Notes: generated from the letters alone by a model not told the origin. Shown: positions 1 through 6,427, counted from the stretch's first letter. The stretch is 9,947 nucleotides of DNA from JAFGXW01 sp964634385 (GCA_964634385.1 CAZWIZ010000027.1:1-9947); one strand, 5' to 3'. Numbers and translations are program-made.

Positions 1-21
1 TGTTACTTTTCCTTTTTTTAA

Positions 22-105
22 TTAAACATAGTTCTTCAAGTGACAAACACCTTTCAGTAGTTCTATTATTGGACAATCTACTATATAATTTTCAATTAAA
101 TTCAT
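22..105 (-). pseudogene. Possible C-terminal remnant of a MerR-family metalloregulator
   Basis: A 27-codon frame on the minus strand ends in a segment reading DCPIIELLKGVCHL. From memory, E. coli CueR and related MerR-family metal sensors end in a similar stretch (DCPII-E-x-L-x-G-x-C-H), where the DCP cysteine is a metal ligand. The cysteines here are at residues 11 and 21. The frame opens only about five codons before its ATG (a TAA precedes), no ribosome binding site is seen, and the patatin gene ends 66 bases upstream. A complete MerR gene with a DNA-binding domain therefore cannot fit. It could be a decayed remnant, a very small protein, or a chance match in a short frame. Confidence 0.25.
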
Positions 106-171
106 ATAGGGTTTTTCACATTATTTCTTTTTTTAGTTAAAATGTATTTTCATATCAAATAAACTAAAATA

Positions 172-1005
172 TTACTCTTTAGTATCTTTGATATACCCTA
201 ATTTACTGAAATAGGCTATAGTGTCTTCATAACCATATTTGTATATTTTTTTTGAATGTTCAGAGTTGAAATCTAGTACTCCCCCCATTTTTTTTCTCCC
301 TTTGATTTGGTGAAATTTAACATTCGGAAATTTTTCAGACTGTATTAACTCAAATGTAAAAAATGATATCCCAATAATAATTATTTCATTACAACCAATA
401 TCAACAAGCGGGCGAACTGGTGTATTGTCAAACACTCCTCCATCATAGTATTTTTTATTTTGATCAGTAACTGCTGGGAATACTACAGGTATTGAACAAG
501 AGGCTGTAACTGCCTTAATCTGATTTTCTTTCTTAAGATCTTTTAATGGAACATACAAAACCTTACTGTCTTTTTTTACATAATGTTTATACGATGACTT
601 AAACAACTCAAATAACCCCTTTGTCCTATCTCCACTTTCAGATACTGTTACAAAGACATCTTTCTCTTGTAATGCATCAAAATCTATAACATCGATCATT
701 ATCCTATGTAATGTTTCCATTGTATATATACCGCTATCTAATGTGTTAAATTTTTCTCTTTTTAACTTTGTAATTAATGTTTCTTCCATTTTAAGTGGGT
801 TTTCAGGCATATTAAACCAAATTTCACGTGCTCTTTCGATTGACGTGGACGCTATTACTGCAACATTTGCAGCACCTATTGAAGAACCTGAAAAAGCAGA
901 AATATTTTTATATATTCCTAAATCCGAAAGTGCTTGAGCAGCTCCAATTTGATAAGCCCCTCTTGCTCCTCCTCCTGTAAAACATAATCCTATTTTATTT
1001 TCCAT
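172..1005 (-). CDS. Patatin-like phospholipase (serine acyl hydrolase)
   Basis: This 277-residue protein is a cytoplasmic patatin-family lipid acyl hydrolase, with no signal peptide or membrane helix. The three family landmarks are present: the oxyanion-hole glycine loop GGGARG at residues 11-16, the nucleophile elbow GSSIG at 40-44 (Ser42), and the catalytic aspartate in DGG at 188-190 (Asp188), giving a complete Ser-Asp dyad. The segment ASCSIPVVFPAV (168-179) before the DGG is also typical. Length fits the short bacterial single-domain patatins. The ATG is preceded by AAAGGAG at 1014-1020 with 8 bases of spacing. It is the last gene of a minus-strand series after an HD phosphohydrolase (65-base gap, no terminator seen), so co-transcription is plausible. 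The family hydrolyses acyl chains from membrane or storage lipids; the substrate here is unknown. A role as an antiphage effector is not supported, because no nucleotide cyclase lies nearby. Confidence 0.93.
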   Translation of the reverse strand: MENKIGLCFTGGGARGAYQIGAAQALSDLGIYKNISAFSGSSIGAANVAVIASTSIERAREIWFNMPENPLKMEETLITKLKREKFNTLDSGIYTMETLHRIMIDVIDFDALQEKDVFVTVSESGDRTKGLFELFKSSYKHYVKKDSKVLYVPLKDLKKENQIKAVTASCSIPVVFPAVTDQNKKYYDGGVFDNTPVRPLVDIGCNEIIIIGISFFTFELIQSEKFPNVKFHQIKGRKKMGGVLDFNSEHSKKIYKYGYEDTIAYFSKLGYIKDTKE

Positions 1006-1070
1006 GTTTTATACTCCTTTCATTTTCTATAATTGTTTTATTATTTTTTCATAATTTTCTTAAATCTAAA

Positions 1071-1571
1071 TTACCTACTTTCAAATAGAACTGTGACATA
1101 TCTATTATATATATGTGTTACTATCTCTTTAGAAGAACAAAATTTATCAACCATAGATACTACAAATGATTCTCTAAACTTCGGAGGTCTTAGAGTTAAT
1201 GGCCACATATGAGTTAAAATAATATTTTTTTCTTTTTTATTAAGCTCAAAGTGTTTCTCAGCATTATTTAAAGAAGTTTTTGGATGTTTAAATCCATGAA
1301 GTCCTTCATGTGAACCTGGAATATGCCAATCATAAAGAAAAAAATCATGAAGAAGTGCCCCTCGAGCGGCTGATTTATAATCAAGACTCAAGAATTTACA
1401 TATATTATAACTTTTTAGCGACACATTTTTACAATGATCTAAACATGTTATATCTCCGTGTTGAATATATTGACTCATTGATTTGACTATTTCAGTTTCA
1501 ATCAAATCGCCTATACAATCGTTATAAATACTAGATAATTCCTTATTCTTAATAGATTTTGCGAAACCCAT
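1071..1571 (-). CDS. HD-domain phosphohydrolase family protein
   Basis: From the ATG at 1571 this is a 166-residue soluble protein. Likely HD-superfamily metal ligands are His46 (LDHC), His75-Asp76 (LLHDFF) and Asp142 (SMVDKF), the usual H...HD...D order, with further histidines at 97 and 121 that may extend the metal site. HD proteins hydrolyse phosphate esters such as nucleotides; the substrate here is not predictable. The frame extends seven codons upstream to a TTG, but that extension would make the Shine-Dalgarno itself coding, so the ATG is the better start. It lies 48 bases after the PF06541 membrane protein gene and 65 bases before the patatin gene, all on one strand. A role together with the membrane protein is inferred from this context only. 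Confidence 0.85.
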   Translation of the reverse strand: MGFAKSIKNKELSSIYNDCIGDLIETEIVKSMSQYIQHGDITCLDHCKNVSLKSYNICKFLSLDYKSAARGALLHDFFLYDWHIPGSHEGLHGFKHPKTSLNNAEKHFELNKKEKNIILTHMWPLTLRPPKFRESFVVSMVDKFCSSKEIVTHIYNRYVTVLFESR

Positions 1572-1578
1572 AACTTTA

Positions 1579-1585
1579 CTCCTTT
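1579..1585 (-). promoter_or_regulatory. Ribosome binding site deciding the start of the HD gene
   Basis: The minus strand reads AAAGGAG here, followed by 7 bases and then the ATG at 1571. The alternative TTG start at 1592 lies upstream of this motif and has no ribosome binding site of its own. Confidence 0.85.
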
Positions 1586-1619
1586 CTTGCAAAGAATATA
1601 TGATATCTCTTTTTTACTT

Positions 1620-2474
1620 TTATCTTTTTTTTTCGTTTTTTAAAATTTTCAATAAATATGAGTAACTTTTTGAAGGTGCTTTTGGATACTTGTTAAAGAA
1701 ACGAGAAAGGCTACTAGATTTCAATAGAATCACATTTAATTGATTAACTTTATTTTCAATTGATAAGGCTAGTTTGTTGCCACCTTTATTCCTAATATCT
1801 AAAAGTTCTCTTCTTAGACTATTTTTATACTCTCCCAAAACTTTTATAAATCCTTCATCTCTTTTAACTATACTTGTATAAGCTTTCTCAAAAATATAAT
1901 CATATTTCCCACCAAATAAAGTTTTTAAATTGTTCAACTTAACAATGATATTTCTTAATCTCAATAAATCTTTAAATGTATATATGTAATCAATAAAATA
2001 AACACTATAGAAAATTAATATAAGCGTCATCATATAATTATGTGGAATATTGTAATATAAATCATCAAATACTGGATTAACAAAACGCCATAACAAATAT
2101 CCACCTATTCCAAACAGTATTGTGTAGTCTAGTGTAACTCTACCATGTATATTAAATTTACGATTACTATAATCCCACCATCTTGTTTTAAATACAATCT
2201 CTAGTCCTAAGGAAGTAAAGTATTCCCATACAGCCGAGATTAAGCTAATAGATAGGATTTGGATTATTACAAGTAGAACACTTTCCTCTATACTTTCAAA
2301 TATACTCATACTTAAAATAATCGTTATACAAGTAAAACCATATATTGGAATATAAGGTCCTTTTAAGAATCCTCTATTTACATATTTTTTTTCATTAAAA
2401 GATACATATGGTGTTTCCCACATCCATCCTATAACAGAATAAATCATAAAAAGAAATAACATTTTTATTATCAT
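1620..2474 (-). CDS. PF06541 (CmpB-like 'putative ABC transporter type IV') membrane protein
   Basis: This is a 284-residue integral membrane protein with about five predicted helices, near residues 5-18, 41-60, 66-88, 113-133 and 146-165, followed by a basic cytoplasmic tail of roughly 115 residues. Family signatures are visible: GWMWE at 16-20, NRGFLKGPYIPIYGF at 33-47, WEY at 83-85, RWWDYS at 98-103 and NIHGRV at 108-113. The family is named as a putative ABC-transporter component, but no biochemical role is established that I know of. The tail after residue 166 is rich in Lys, Arg, Leu and Asn and may be helical. Neighbours are TetR upstream (61-base gap) and an HD phosphohydrolase downstream (48 bases). 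Translation start is unusual: no Shine-Dalgarno stands directly before ATG 2474 or before the in-frame ATG at 2462, while a perfect one lies 43 bases upstream behind a hairpin. Confidence 0.88.
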   Translation of the reverse strand: MIIKMLFLFMIYSVIGWMWETPYVSFNEKKYVNRGFLKGPYIPIYGFTCITIILSMSIFESIEESVLLVIIQILSISLISAVWEYFTSLGLEIVFKTRWWDYSNRKFNIHGRVTLDYTILFGIGGYLLWRFVNPVFDDLYYNIPHNYMMTLILIFYSVYFIDYIYTFKDLLRLRNIIVKLNNLKTLFGGKYDYIFEKAYTSIVKRDEGFIKVLGEYKNSLRRELLDIRNKGGNKLALSIENKVNQLNVILLKSSSLSRFFNKYPKAPSKSYSYLLKILKNEKKR

Positions 2475-2525
2475 ATTATTTATAATAAGTACACTTTACA
2501 TAAAGAACTTATTATTTCCTCCTTT
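2475..2525 (-). promoter_or_regulatory. Shine-Dalgarno separated from its ATG by a hairpin
   Basis: On the minus strand a perfect AAAGGAGG occupies 2525-2518. It is followed by AA, then ATAATAAGT (2515-2507), a 16-base loop, the exact complement ACTTATTAT (2490-2482), then AAATAAT and the ATG at 2474. The linear spacing of 43 bases is far too long for initiation. If the 9-bp stem folds, the Shine-Dalgarno and ATG are only 9 unpaired bases apart. The loop can form a further CTTT/AAAG stem around ATGT. No T-run follows the stem on either strand, so it is not a terminator. The loop contains ATG directly followed by TAA. Hairpin-shortened spacing is known from phage T4 gene 38; its use here is inference. 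Confidence 0.55.
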
Positions 2526-2535
2526 AAATACTTAG

Positions 2536-3060
2536 TTAATTGTAGATTAATTTATAAATTATATCTGTCATTTCTTCAATGGATTCTTTTCTTGAATTTT
2601 TAATCCACTCAACCGCAATGGCAAATAATGCTCCTTCATAGAATTTTACTTTATACCTATCAGTATTATCTAATCCTAATACTGTTTCTAATATATTTGA
2701 TATCTCAACTTCAAATGATTGAAAAATTAGGTAATCCAATTTGTTCTTTAAGAGTACTTCAAAAAGATCAGCATAATCATTAAAAACCGAAATTATTAAT
2801 TGAATCGAATTGTATACATCTCTATTTTCTTTCATATTCGATTCTAAATCGAGTATTAATGTCTTATAGATTTTCCGACCTTGATTAATAAGAATATCTT
2901 CTTTTGACTCAAAGTTTCTATAAAATGTTAATCTTGCTACTCCTGCTTTAGAAGTAATACTACTAATTGAAATATCACGAAAAGCATTTTTTTTCATTAA
3001 TGTTATTAATGCCTTAAATATCCATTCTTTACTTCTAGTTACTTGTTTGTTCTCTTTCAT
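2536..3060 (-). CDS. TetR/AcrR-family transcriptional regulator
   Basis: This 174-residue protein begins with a TetR-type DNA-binding domain. The helix-turn-helix spans about residues 30-57, SISSITSKAGVARLTFYRNF, with the typical end FESKEDIL. The remaining ~115 residues are helical-looking and should form the ligand-binding and dimerisation domain, which is divergent as usual for TetR proteins. The ATG follows AAAAGGAGA (3065-3073). The gene is on the same strand as, and 195 bases after, a three-gene ABC exporter operon, and has its own promoter. TetR repressors commonly control adjacent exporters, and a palindromic site overlaps the exporter promoter region, so repression of the exporter is the best guess. 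It may also drive the PF06541-HD-patatin genes that follow it. The inducer cannot be predicted. Confidence 0.92.
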   Translation of the reverse strand: MKENKQVTRSKEWIFKALITLMKKNAFRDISISSITSKAGVARLTFYRNFESKEDILINQGRKIYKTLILDLESNMKENRDVYNSIQLIISVFNDYADLFEVLLKNKLDYLIFQSFEVEISNILETVLGLDNTDRYKVKFYEGALFAIAVEWIKNSRKESIEEMTDIIYKLIYN

Positions 3061-3188
3061 GTGCTCTCCTTTTCAAAAAAAGTATATATCAATAATAGAA
3101 GTACGAACAGCATATTACTAAACATATTTACCAATAATTAAGATTAATGGATATTTGTATAAAGTTTCATATGCTAAACTTATCTTTT

Positions 3189-3218
3189 ATTATACTATTA
3201 AAATATTCTTCATGTCTA
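3189..3218 (-). promoter_or_regulatory. Likely promoter of the tetR-type gene
   Basis: On the minus strand TAGACA (3218-3213) matches the -35 consensus at five of six positions. It is followed after 18 bases by a perfect TATAAT (3194-3189). Transcription would start near 3182, leaving a leader of about 120 bases before the ATG at 3060. Within the leader, TTTGTAT at 3154-3160 on the plus strand resembles the half-site of the palindrome upstream of the ABC operon, a weak hint of autoregulation. No terminator is obvious between the permease stop and this promoter. Confidence 0.6.
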
Positions 3219-3255
3219 GAATTATCGTATTATGATAAAGTTATTATCTAATTAT

Positions 3256-4143
3256 TTATACAGGAATATCCTTTTTTGTGAACCAAATTCCCCCAATTGT
3301 AAAACATAATATAGAAATAACACACAATATAACAAATTCTATTATATAGTTTGTTGTACCATCAAGAATTGATGTTGTGTTAAATAATGATATTAAAGTA
3401 ATCCTATTAAAAAAATTCATAGGTTCAATTCCAATACCCATAGTCATAAAGAGATCAGAACCGAATAATCCTAATATTTTTGAAATAAAGAAAGTTAACG
3501 CAAGTCCGCCTCCAAACGATAATGAGTATTTGGAATAGTTAAATATTGCAGAAAACATATATGTTATCGATCCCATTGTAATAGAAAATAACAACAGACC
3601 TAAGTTTAATAGGATTATTTTATCTACTGGTAAAGAGTTATCAATGATTAGTGCTAAAACAACATCAACAAATCCAGCAATTAAGAACATTAATATTAAA
3701 GATAAAACAAAAAAAGTCAATTGTGTTATTGCTATTTTTGATCTCTTAATTGAAGTCGATAGAATAAAGGCCATTGATCCCCTATCAATTTGACTTGCAA
3801 ATAATTTATTACCTACAATTACTGTATAAAGTAATGGTAATAAGACTCCTACTATAGGATAAAACATAATACCGACAAGAGTATTTCCATCCATTGTTGC
3901 CAATCCTGTCAAAATATCAGGATTTATTCCGATTGCTGAAAATAATCCATCAATACTTAATCCAGCTTCTTGTAAAGCCATAATATATGGTACTAACACG
4001 TTTGGATCTGTATCACTTGGAACCGCTATTGACCCCATTGAAAGTTTCATAACAATATAAAGTAAACACACTGTAAGAGTTGACACGAGCCAAAGTCCCC
4101 AATTAGATTTTATCGTTTGTTTTAATAATGGTATACTAATCAT
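3256..4143 (-). CDS. ABC-2 type exporter, permease subunit
   Basis: From the ATG at 4143 this is a 295-residue polytopic membrane protein with about six hydrophobic segments: one near the N-terminus (roughly residues 13-36), a long extracytoplasmic loop of about 50 residues, then five more through to the C-terminus. Architecture and length match ABC-2 permeases, which form a dimeric pathway driven by cytoplasmic ATPases. The sequence GSMAFILSTSIKRSKI after the second helix is typical of this group, where a cytoplasmic coupling helix contacts the ATPase. The gene overlaps the preceding ATPase gene by 8 bases (ATGATTAG), so translation is coupled. The frame also opens further upstream to a TTG at 4158, but that codon abuts the Shine-Dalgarno and is rejected. 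Substrate unknown; drugs, peptides or lipids are typical for the family. Confidence 0.88.
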   Translation of the reverse strand: MISIPLLKQTIKSNWGLWLVSTLTVCLLYIVMKLSMGSIAVPSDTDPNVLVPYIMALQEAGLSIDGLFSAIGINPDILTGLATMDGNTLVGIMFYPIVGVLLPLLYTVIVGNKLFASQIDRGSMAFILSTSIKRSKIAITQLTFFVLSLILMFLIAGFVDVVLALIIDNSLPVDKIILLNLGLLLFSITMGSITYMFSAIFNYSKYSLSFGGGLALTFFISKILGLFGSDLFMTMGIGIEPMNFFNRITLISLFNTTSILDGTTNYIIEFVILCVISILCFTIGGIWFTKKDIPV

Positions 4144-5038
4144 TTTTTTTCTCCTCAATTATTTTTTTTAGAAAGTATTTCTCAAGGGTATACTTCTCCT
4201 CTTTAATATATTTCACTTTATACATAGATAAGGTTCTCATAAGATTGTTTATTTGATTATCCATAATATCTACTGTAACTTGATGATATATATCTTTTTT
4301 TGAAATCAGATTAATCTGTTCTTTAAGGAACTTTTGATAATCTTCATTGCTTTCAAACTCAATTTTGTATGTCTTTAATTCATTGTGATGTATCACTTTC
4401 ATATTAACAATATCGATGATATTACCATTATGTAGAAGCGCAACTCGATCACATGTTTTTTCTATTTCTTCAAAGACATGGCTACTCATGAATATTGTCG
4501 CTCCTCTTTGCTTTGCTTCAATCAAAATATCAACAAAAAGTTCTCTCATTAATGGATCAAGTCCAGTCGATGGTTCGTCTAGAATTAAAATATCCGGTTT
4601 CCCCATAAATCCACACACAATTGCAGTTTTTTGTTTCATACCTTTACTCATACGCTTAAGATTTGCGGATGTGTCTAATCCCAATTTCTTTATTAGATAA
4701 TTAGCATAGTCCATATTCTTCAATCCAATCATTTCAGCTTGGATTTTGATAAATGCGTTTCCATCTCCAATATCAGGAAACGATATTTCTCCTGGAACAT
4801 ACCCAATATGTTTCATTAAATACTCAGTATTATAATTTACCTTATGATCTAGAATTCTAACACTTCCATAATCAGGTTTTATAAATCCCATCATATTTCT
4901 AATAGTTGTTGTTTTACCACTACCATTAGTTCCAACAAATCCAAATATTTCACCTTTTTTAACTTCTAAACTGACATCAAATATTCCTCTAGACAATCCA
5001 TAATCTTTAGTCAAATTATGTATTTCAATAATACCCAT
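4136..5038 (-). CDS. ABC exporter ATP-binding subunit (second ATPase)
   Basis: This is a 300-residue ATPase of an ABC-2 exporter. It has Walker A GTNGSGKTT at 36-44, a signature region MSKGMKQK at 130-137, Walker B ILILDEP at 150-156 with Asp154 and Glu155, a D-loop at 157-161 (STGLD), and the switch His187 in SSH. The signature departs from LSGGQ but follows the SKGMKQ form common in ABC-2 exporters. The Q-loop region reads GYVPGE, without the usual glutamine position. After residue 220 a ~80-residue C-terminal extension ends in YTLEKYF, a motif shared with the other ATPase. The gene starts 2 bases after that gene's stop (TAA-TT-ATG), with its Shine-Dalgarno (GAGAGGAAG) inside the upstream coding end. 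The two ATPases probably form a heterodimer on the permease. Confidence 0.94.
   Translation of the reverse strand: MGIIEIHNLTKDYGLSRGIFDVSLEVKKGEIFGFVGTNGSGKTTTIRNMMGFIKPDYGSVRILDHKVNYNTEYLMKHIGYVPGEISFPDIGDGNAFIKIQAEMIGLKNMDYANYLIKKLGLDTSANLKRMSKGMKQKTAIVCGFMGKPDILILDEPSTGLDPLMRELFVDILIEAKQRGATIFMSSHVFEEIEKTCDRVALLHNGNIIDIVNMKVIHHNELKTYKIEFESNEDYQKFLKEQINLISKKDIYHQVTVDIMDNQINNLMRTLSMYKVKYIKEEKYTLEKYFLKKIIEEKKND
4151..4156 (-). promoter_or_regulatory. Ribosome binding site deciding the permease start
   Basis: The minus strand reads GAGGAG, then seven A residues, then ATG at 4143. This lies inside the 3' end of the upstream ATPase gene and rules out the TTG start at 4158. Confidence 0.85.
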
Positions 5039-5040
5039 AA

Positions 5041-5934
5041 TTAATTAACTTCCTCTCCAACCTTATAATAACTTAAAAAGTAATCTTCTAGAGTAAATTT
5101 AGTTTCTGAGAAATACTTTATTTTATATTTAGCTATATTCTTTATTAAATAATTTATCTGTGAATCATTTATCGATATTCTCATTTTCCTTTTCTTTTTA
5201 TTACTATAAGTTATATTTATGTTTAAATTGCTGAACTTATCAAAACATTCATCATTTTCAAACTCTATTTTAAATGATTTATTTTCACTGTTTTTCAATG
5301 CTTTAGTTTCAATAGTAGTTACAATTCTACCTTCTTTTATAATTGATAATCGATCACAACTAGCATCAACTTCTTGAAATATGTGTGAAGATAACAAAAT
5401 TGTTTTTCCTCTTTTTTTCTCACTTTTAATTAACTCGATAAACTTGTTCTGCATAACAGGATCAAGTCCGCTTGTTGGTTCATCAAGAATTAGAATTTTA
5501 GGGTCCGACATAAATGCAGAAATAATTGCAAGTTTTCTTTTATCTCCGATTGACATTCTTTTAGTATTTTGGTTAAGATTCAATTCGAACATTTCAACAA
5601 GATAATTTATTCTTGAATCTTTAGCATGTTTCATTTCTTTCATCATTTCAATAAATTCTACTCCATTTAAGCCTTCTGGCAATACTATTTCTCCAGGTAG
5701 ATATCCCACATCATTCAAAATTTCAGAATAATCTTTCCAACAGTTCTTATTATTAATAGTTGCCACACCATTATCTGGCTGAGAGAACCCCATTAACATC
5801 CTCATCGTAGTTGTTTTTCCTGCGCCATTTGGTCCAAGAAATCCGTATACTTCTCCTTCATTCACTTCAAAAGAAATATTAAAAACACCTCTATTAAATC
5901 CGAAATCTTTTGTTATATTTTGTACTTTTATCAT
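5041..5934 (-). CDS. ABC exporter ATP-binding subunit (first ATPase)
   Basis: This 297-residue ABC ATPase is first in the operon. It has Walker A GPNGAGKTT at 34-42, Walker B ILILDEP at 147-153 with Asp151 and Glu152, the D-loop TSGLD, and His184 in SSH. Its signature region reads MSIGDKRK (127-134), further from LSGGQ than the MSKGMKQK of its neighbour; the serine and second glycine remain. N-terminal (KDFGFNRGVFNISFEV) and C-terminal (FTLEDYF) segments match the second ATPase closely, indicating gene duplication. ATG 5934 follows AAAGGA at 5943-5948 with 8 bases of spacing. The gene is preceded by a 493-base control region with a palindrome and a plausible promoter. The catalytic Glu is intact, so it should hydrolyse ATP despite the odd signature. 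Confidence 0.94.
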   Translation of the reverse strand: MIKVQNITKDFGFNRGVFNISFEVNEGEVYGFLGPNGAGKTTTMRMLMGFSQPDNGVATINNKNCWKDYSEILNDVGYLPGEIVLPEGLNGVEFIEMMKEMKHAKDSRINYLVEMFELNLNQNTKRMSIGDKRKLAIISAFMSDPKILILDEPTSGLDPVMQNKFIELIKSEKKRGKTILLSSHIFQEVDASCDRLSIIKEGRIVTTIETKALKNSENKSFKIEFENDECFDKFSNLNINITYSNKKKRKMRISINDSQINYLIKNIAKYKIKYFSETKFTLEDYFLSYYKVGEEVN

Positions 5935-6029
5935 TCTACTATTCCTTTCTTTTATTAATTACATCATGAACTCTTCTAGGAAGTTCAAATAAAATAAAGT
6001 AATTTATAATTTGAAAATTTACATGATTG

Positions 6030-6058
6030 ATGATATCATACAAATGATACAAATGCAA
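6030..6058 (-). promoter_or_regulatory. Candidate promoter of the ABC operon
   Basis: On the minus strand TTGCAT (6058-6053) and TATCAT (6035-6030) are separated by 17 bases. The -10 matches the consensus at five of six positions; the -35 is weaker, at three of six. Transcription would begin near 6022, leaving a leader of about 90 bases. The left arm of the 14-bp inverted repeat lies in the spacer and -35, as expected for a repressor site. Confidence 0.45.
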
Positions 6059-6081
6059 CACTTGATACATTTGTATCATTT
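6042..6081. promoter_or_regulatory. 14-bp perfect inverted repeat, probable TetR operator
   Basis: AAATGATACAAATG (6042-6055) is repeated in exact inversion as CATTTGTATCATTT (6068-6081), with 12 bases between. The right half contains a compact palindrome TGATACA-TT-TGTATCA (6063-6078). On the left, ATACAAATG occurs twice in tandem (6038-6046 and 6047-6055). This clustering of one half-site over the ABC promoter looks like cooperative repressor binding. The neighbouring TetR protein is the favoured binder; the XRE protein is the alternative. Confidence 0.6.
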
Positions 6082-6089
6082 ATATATGT

Positions 6090-6117
6090 TAATATTTTCA
6101 ATTATATGAAAATATTA
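6090..6117. repeat. 11-bp perfect inverted repeat
   Basis: TAATATTTTCA (6090-6100) and TGAAAATATTA (6107-6117) are exact inverse complements around ATTATA. The repeat lies upstream of the ABC promoter on the minus strand and has no T-run, so it is not an evident terminator. It may be an additional regulator site, but in such AT-rich DNA chance is a real alternative. Confidence 0.45.
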
Positions 6118-6321
6118 TATCATTTTTAAGTATTAATTCGTGGCTTTTACATATTGAAATCCATTCTGATGAGATTTTTTCTAAAATATAGTAGAAAGTA
6201 AATCACCGTTAATTATTTAAAATATTTAGTTTTACACTATCAAAAAAACAAAGAAACCTTGAGGAGATATATTCTGTAACGTGTGGGTTGTTAAAATATG
6301 CATATGCTTTAAATAACTATG

Positions 6322-6330
6322 TGTTATAAT
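6322..6330 (+). promoter_or_regulatory. Extended -10 promoter of the XRE gene
   Basis: TGTTATAAT combines a perfect TATAAT (6325-6330) with the TGn extension, which can replace a -35 box. No good -35 hexamer lies 16-18 bases upstream. Transcription would start near 6337, inside the 15-bp inverted repeat, giving a leader of about 90 bases before the ATG at 6428. Confidence 0.55.
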
Positions 6331-6359
6331 AAAATGTAAAATATTTTTACATTTTATTA
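6327..6359. promoter_or_regulatory. 15-bp perfect inverted repeat over the XRE promoter
   Basis: TAATAAAATGTAAAA (6327-6341) and TTTTACATTTTATTA (6345-6359) are exact inverse complements around TAT. The repeat overlaps the -10 hexamer and the predicted start point, so a bound protein would block transcription. Autoregulation by the XRE protein is the simplest reading. The core TGTAAAATATTTTTACA (6335-6351) also fits the GlnR/TnrA consensus TGTNAN7TNACA, but AT-rich palindromes meet that pattern easily. Confidence 0.6.
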
Positions 6360-6427
6360 CAAATAATGTGCTATATTATTAAGCATTCAGTGTATGCAAA
6401 AAAACTATATCACCAGGAGGAGGCTCT

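Larger units (their letters stand above)
5935..6427. other. Divergent control region with three inverted repeats, no gene
   Basis: This 493-base stretch separates the minus-strand ABC operon from the plus-strand XRE gene. I found no convincing coding frame. Its content is regulatory: the ABC promoter and 14-bp inverted repeat (6030-6081), an 11-bp inverted repeat (6090-6117), and the XRE promoter with a 15-bp inverted repeat (6322-6359). Between 6118 and 6321 I see only AT-rich sequence, including a GAGGAGATAT at 6261-6270 with no usable start codon after it. Confidence 0.7.

Noticed and set aside
131..169. 8-bp inverted repeat (TTTTAGTT/AACTAAAA) after the patatin stop as a terminator
   Set aside because: It has a long AT-rich loop and stem and no T-tract downstream on the minus strand, so chance is as likely.
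743..937. 64-codon plus-strand open frame inside the patatin gene
   Set aside because: It lies antisense to a gene with a complete catalytic motif set, has no ribosome binding site and shows no family features. The antisense frames inside the ABC and radical SAM genes (4416-4700, 5381-5605, 7813-8025, 8044-8349) and the same-strand frame at 8550-8747 were dropped for the same reasons.
172..1571. Patatin plus HD hydrolase as part of an antiphage (CBASS-like) system
   Set aside because: No cyclic-nucleotide synthase, sensor or accessory defence gene is present. The patatin looks like an ordinary bacterial single-domain type, and the neighbours fit membrane physiology better.
1571..1592. TTG start extending the HD protein by seven residues
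   Set aside because: The extension would translate the Shine-Dalgarno AAAGGAG that properly serves the ATG at 1571. The TTG extension of the permease to 4158 fails for the same reason.
2482..2515. Hairpin after the tetR-type gene as its transcription terminator
   Set aside because: The stem is AT-only apart from one pair, no T-run follows on either strand, and it lies between a perfect Shine-Dalgarno and a start codon, which fits a translation role better.
5935..6427. CRISPR array or tandem-repeat array in the large intergenic region
   Set aside because: The repeats are single inverted pairs of different sequence; there are no regularly spaced direct repeats with spacers. No tRNA or rRNA was recognised anywhere in the window.
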